Positions 5,181-5,462 of a DNA stretch of 5,462 bases are shown here, piece by piece; the first letter of the stretch is position 1; each line of letters opens with the position of its first letter. The stretch is from assembly GCA_947458525.1 (NCBI GenBank), contig CANHAG010000113.1, forward strand, positions 1 to 5,462. The letters run 5' to 3'. The notes under the pieces are model-generated. The model did not search any database, was not told the origin of the DNA, and worked only from the letters and a program-made list of their open reading frames with translations. This stretch comes from Rhodospirillaceae bacterium. Its GTDB lineage: Bacteria > Pseudomonadota > Alphaproteobacteria > Rickettsiales > UBA3002. The translations under genes were made by a program, and so were the position numbers.

Positions 5181-5462
5181 ATGCGACGTTTCATAGGGGT
5201 GCTGCTTGCCGCCATGGCACTGGCCGCGCCCGCATTTGCCGAGGATGTGGTGCCGCAAGTGGTAGATACTGGCAATACCACATGGCTTCTTGTTTCAGCC
5301 GCGCTGGTGATGTTGATGACACCAGGGCTCGCGTTTTTCTATGGCGGCATGGTCAGCCGCAAGAACGTGGTATCCACCCTGCTGCAGAATTATGTGGCAC
5401 TTGCGATTGTCGGGCTGCTCTGGATTATCATTGGCTATAGCCTTGTCTTTGGCGAGGGTAGC
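5181..5462 (+). CDS. amtB: Ammonium transporter (Amt/AmtB family), N-terminal part, cut by window edge
   Basis: AmtB is a trimeric inner-membrane channel for ammonium and ammonia. The 94 visible residues begin with a signal peptide (MRRFIGVLLAAMALAAPAFA, likely cleaved after A20), as in several bacterial Amt proteins. Then come a first membrane helix with the family motif TPGLAFFYGGMVSRKNV (residues 47-63) and a second ending in LLWIIIGYSLVFGEG (79-93). These match the start of E. coli AmtB closely; later conserved pore residues are outside the window. Three consecutive in-frame ATGs stand at 5175, 5178 and 5181. The last is chosen because AAGGAGG (5167-5173) is seven bases before it; 5175 is too close. 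No glnK (PII regulator) gene precedes it, although glnK-amtB pairs are common; it could lie downstream. A terminator hairpin in its leader suggests control at transcription elongation. Confidence 0.95.
   Translation, partial: MRRFIGVLLAAMALAAPAFAEDVVPQVVDTGNTTWLLVSAALVMLMTPGLAFFYGGMVSRKNVVSTLLQNYVALAIVGLLWIIIGYSLVFGEGS

Overview
The window looks like ordinary chromosome of an alphaproteobacterium. The signs are a moderately GC-rich sequence, a coaBC-dut pair, a compact FeoB of about 620 residues, and a PstS-type binding protein with GSSTVFPF and ESTGTGGG motifs. This assignment comes from protein style only, so I would not go below class level. I see no transposase, phage gene, CRISPR array, tRNA, rRNA or defence gene. 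I found no new multi-gene system; the least explained material is in the two intergenic regions.

Layout. Positions 1-1463 (minus strand) hold coaBC and the start of dut, which runs off the left edge; the two are 27 bases apart and probably form one operon. Positions 1464-1736 are a divergent intergenic region unusually rich in dyad symmetry: a perfect 12-bp inverted repeat, a terminator-like GC hairpin, and an AT-rich perfect 12-bp palindrome. It also has two Fur-box-like sites sharing the 9-mer TGCAAATGA, each close to a TATAAT hexamer. Positions 1737-3838 (plus strand) are feoA and feoB, overlapping by four bases (ATGA). Positions 3839-3879 are a 41-base convergent gap with no clear terminator. 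Positions 3880-4884 (minus strand) encode a periplasmic PstS-like phosphate-binding protein, whose best promoter places the transcript start on the A of its ATG (a leaderless message). Positions 4885-5180 are a second divergent region, with a G-quadruplex motif, paired A-tracts, candidate plus-strand promoters and an intrinsic terminator just before the next ribosome binding site. Positions 5181-5462 (plus strand) are the start of an ammonium transporter gene (amtB), cut by the right edge.

Function. The genes are four unrelated nutrient or housekeeping units: coenzyme A synthesis with dUTP removal, ferrous iron uptake, phosphate capture and ammonium uptake. Nothing suggests they act as one system. 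The regulatory readings (iron control of feoAB, a leaderless pstS-like message, an attenuator or small RNA ahead of amtB) are hypotheses from sequence inspection.
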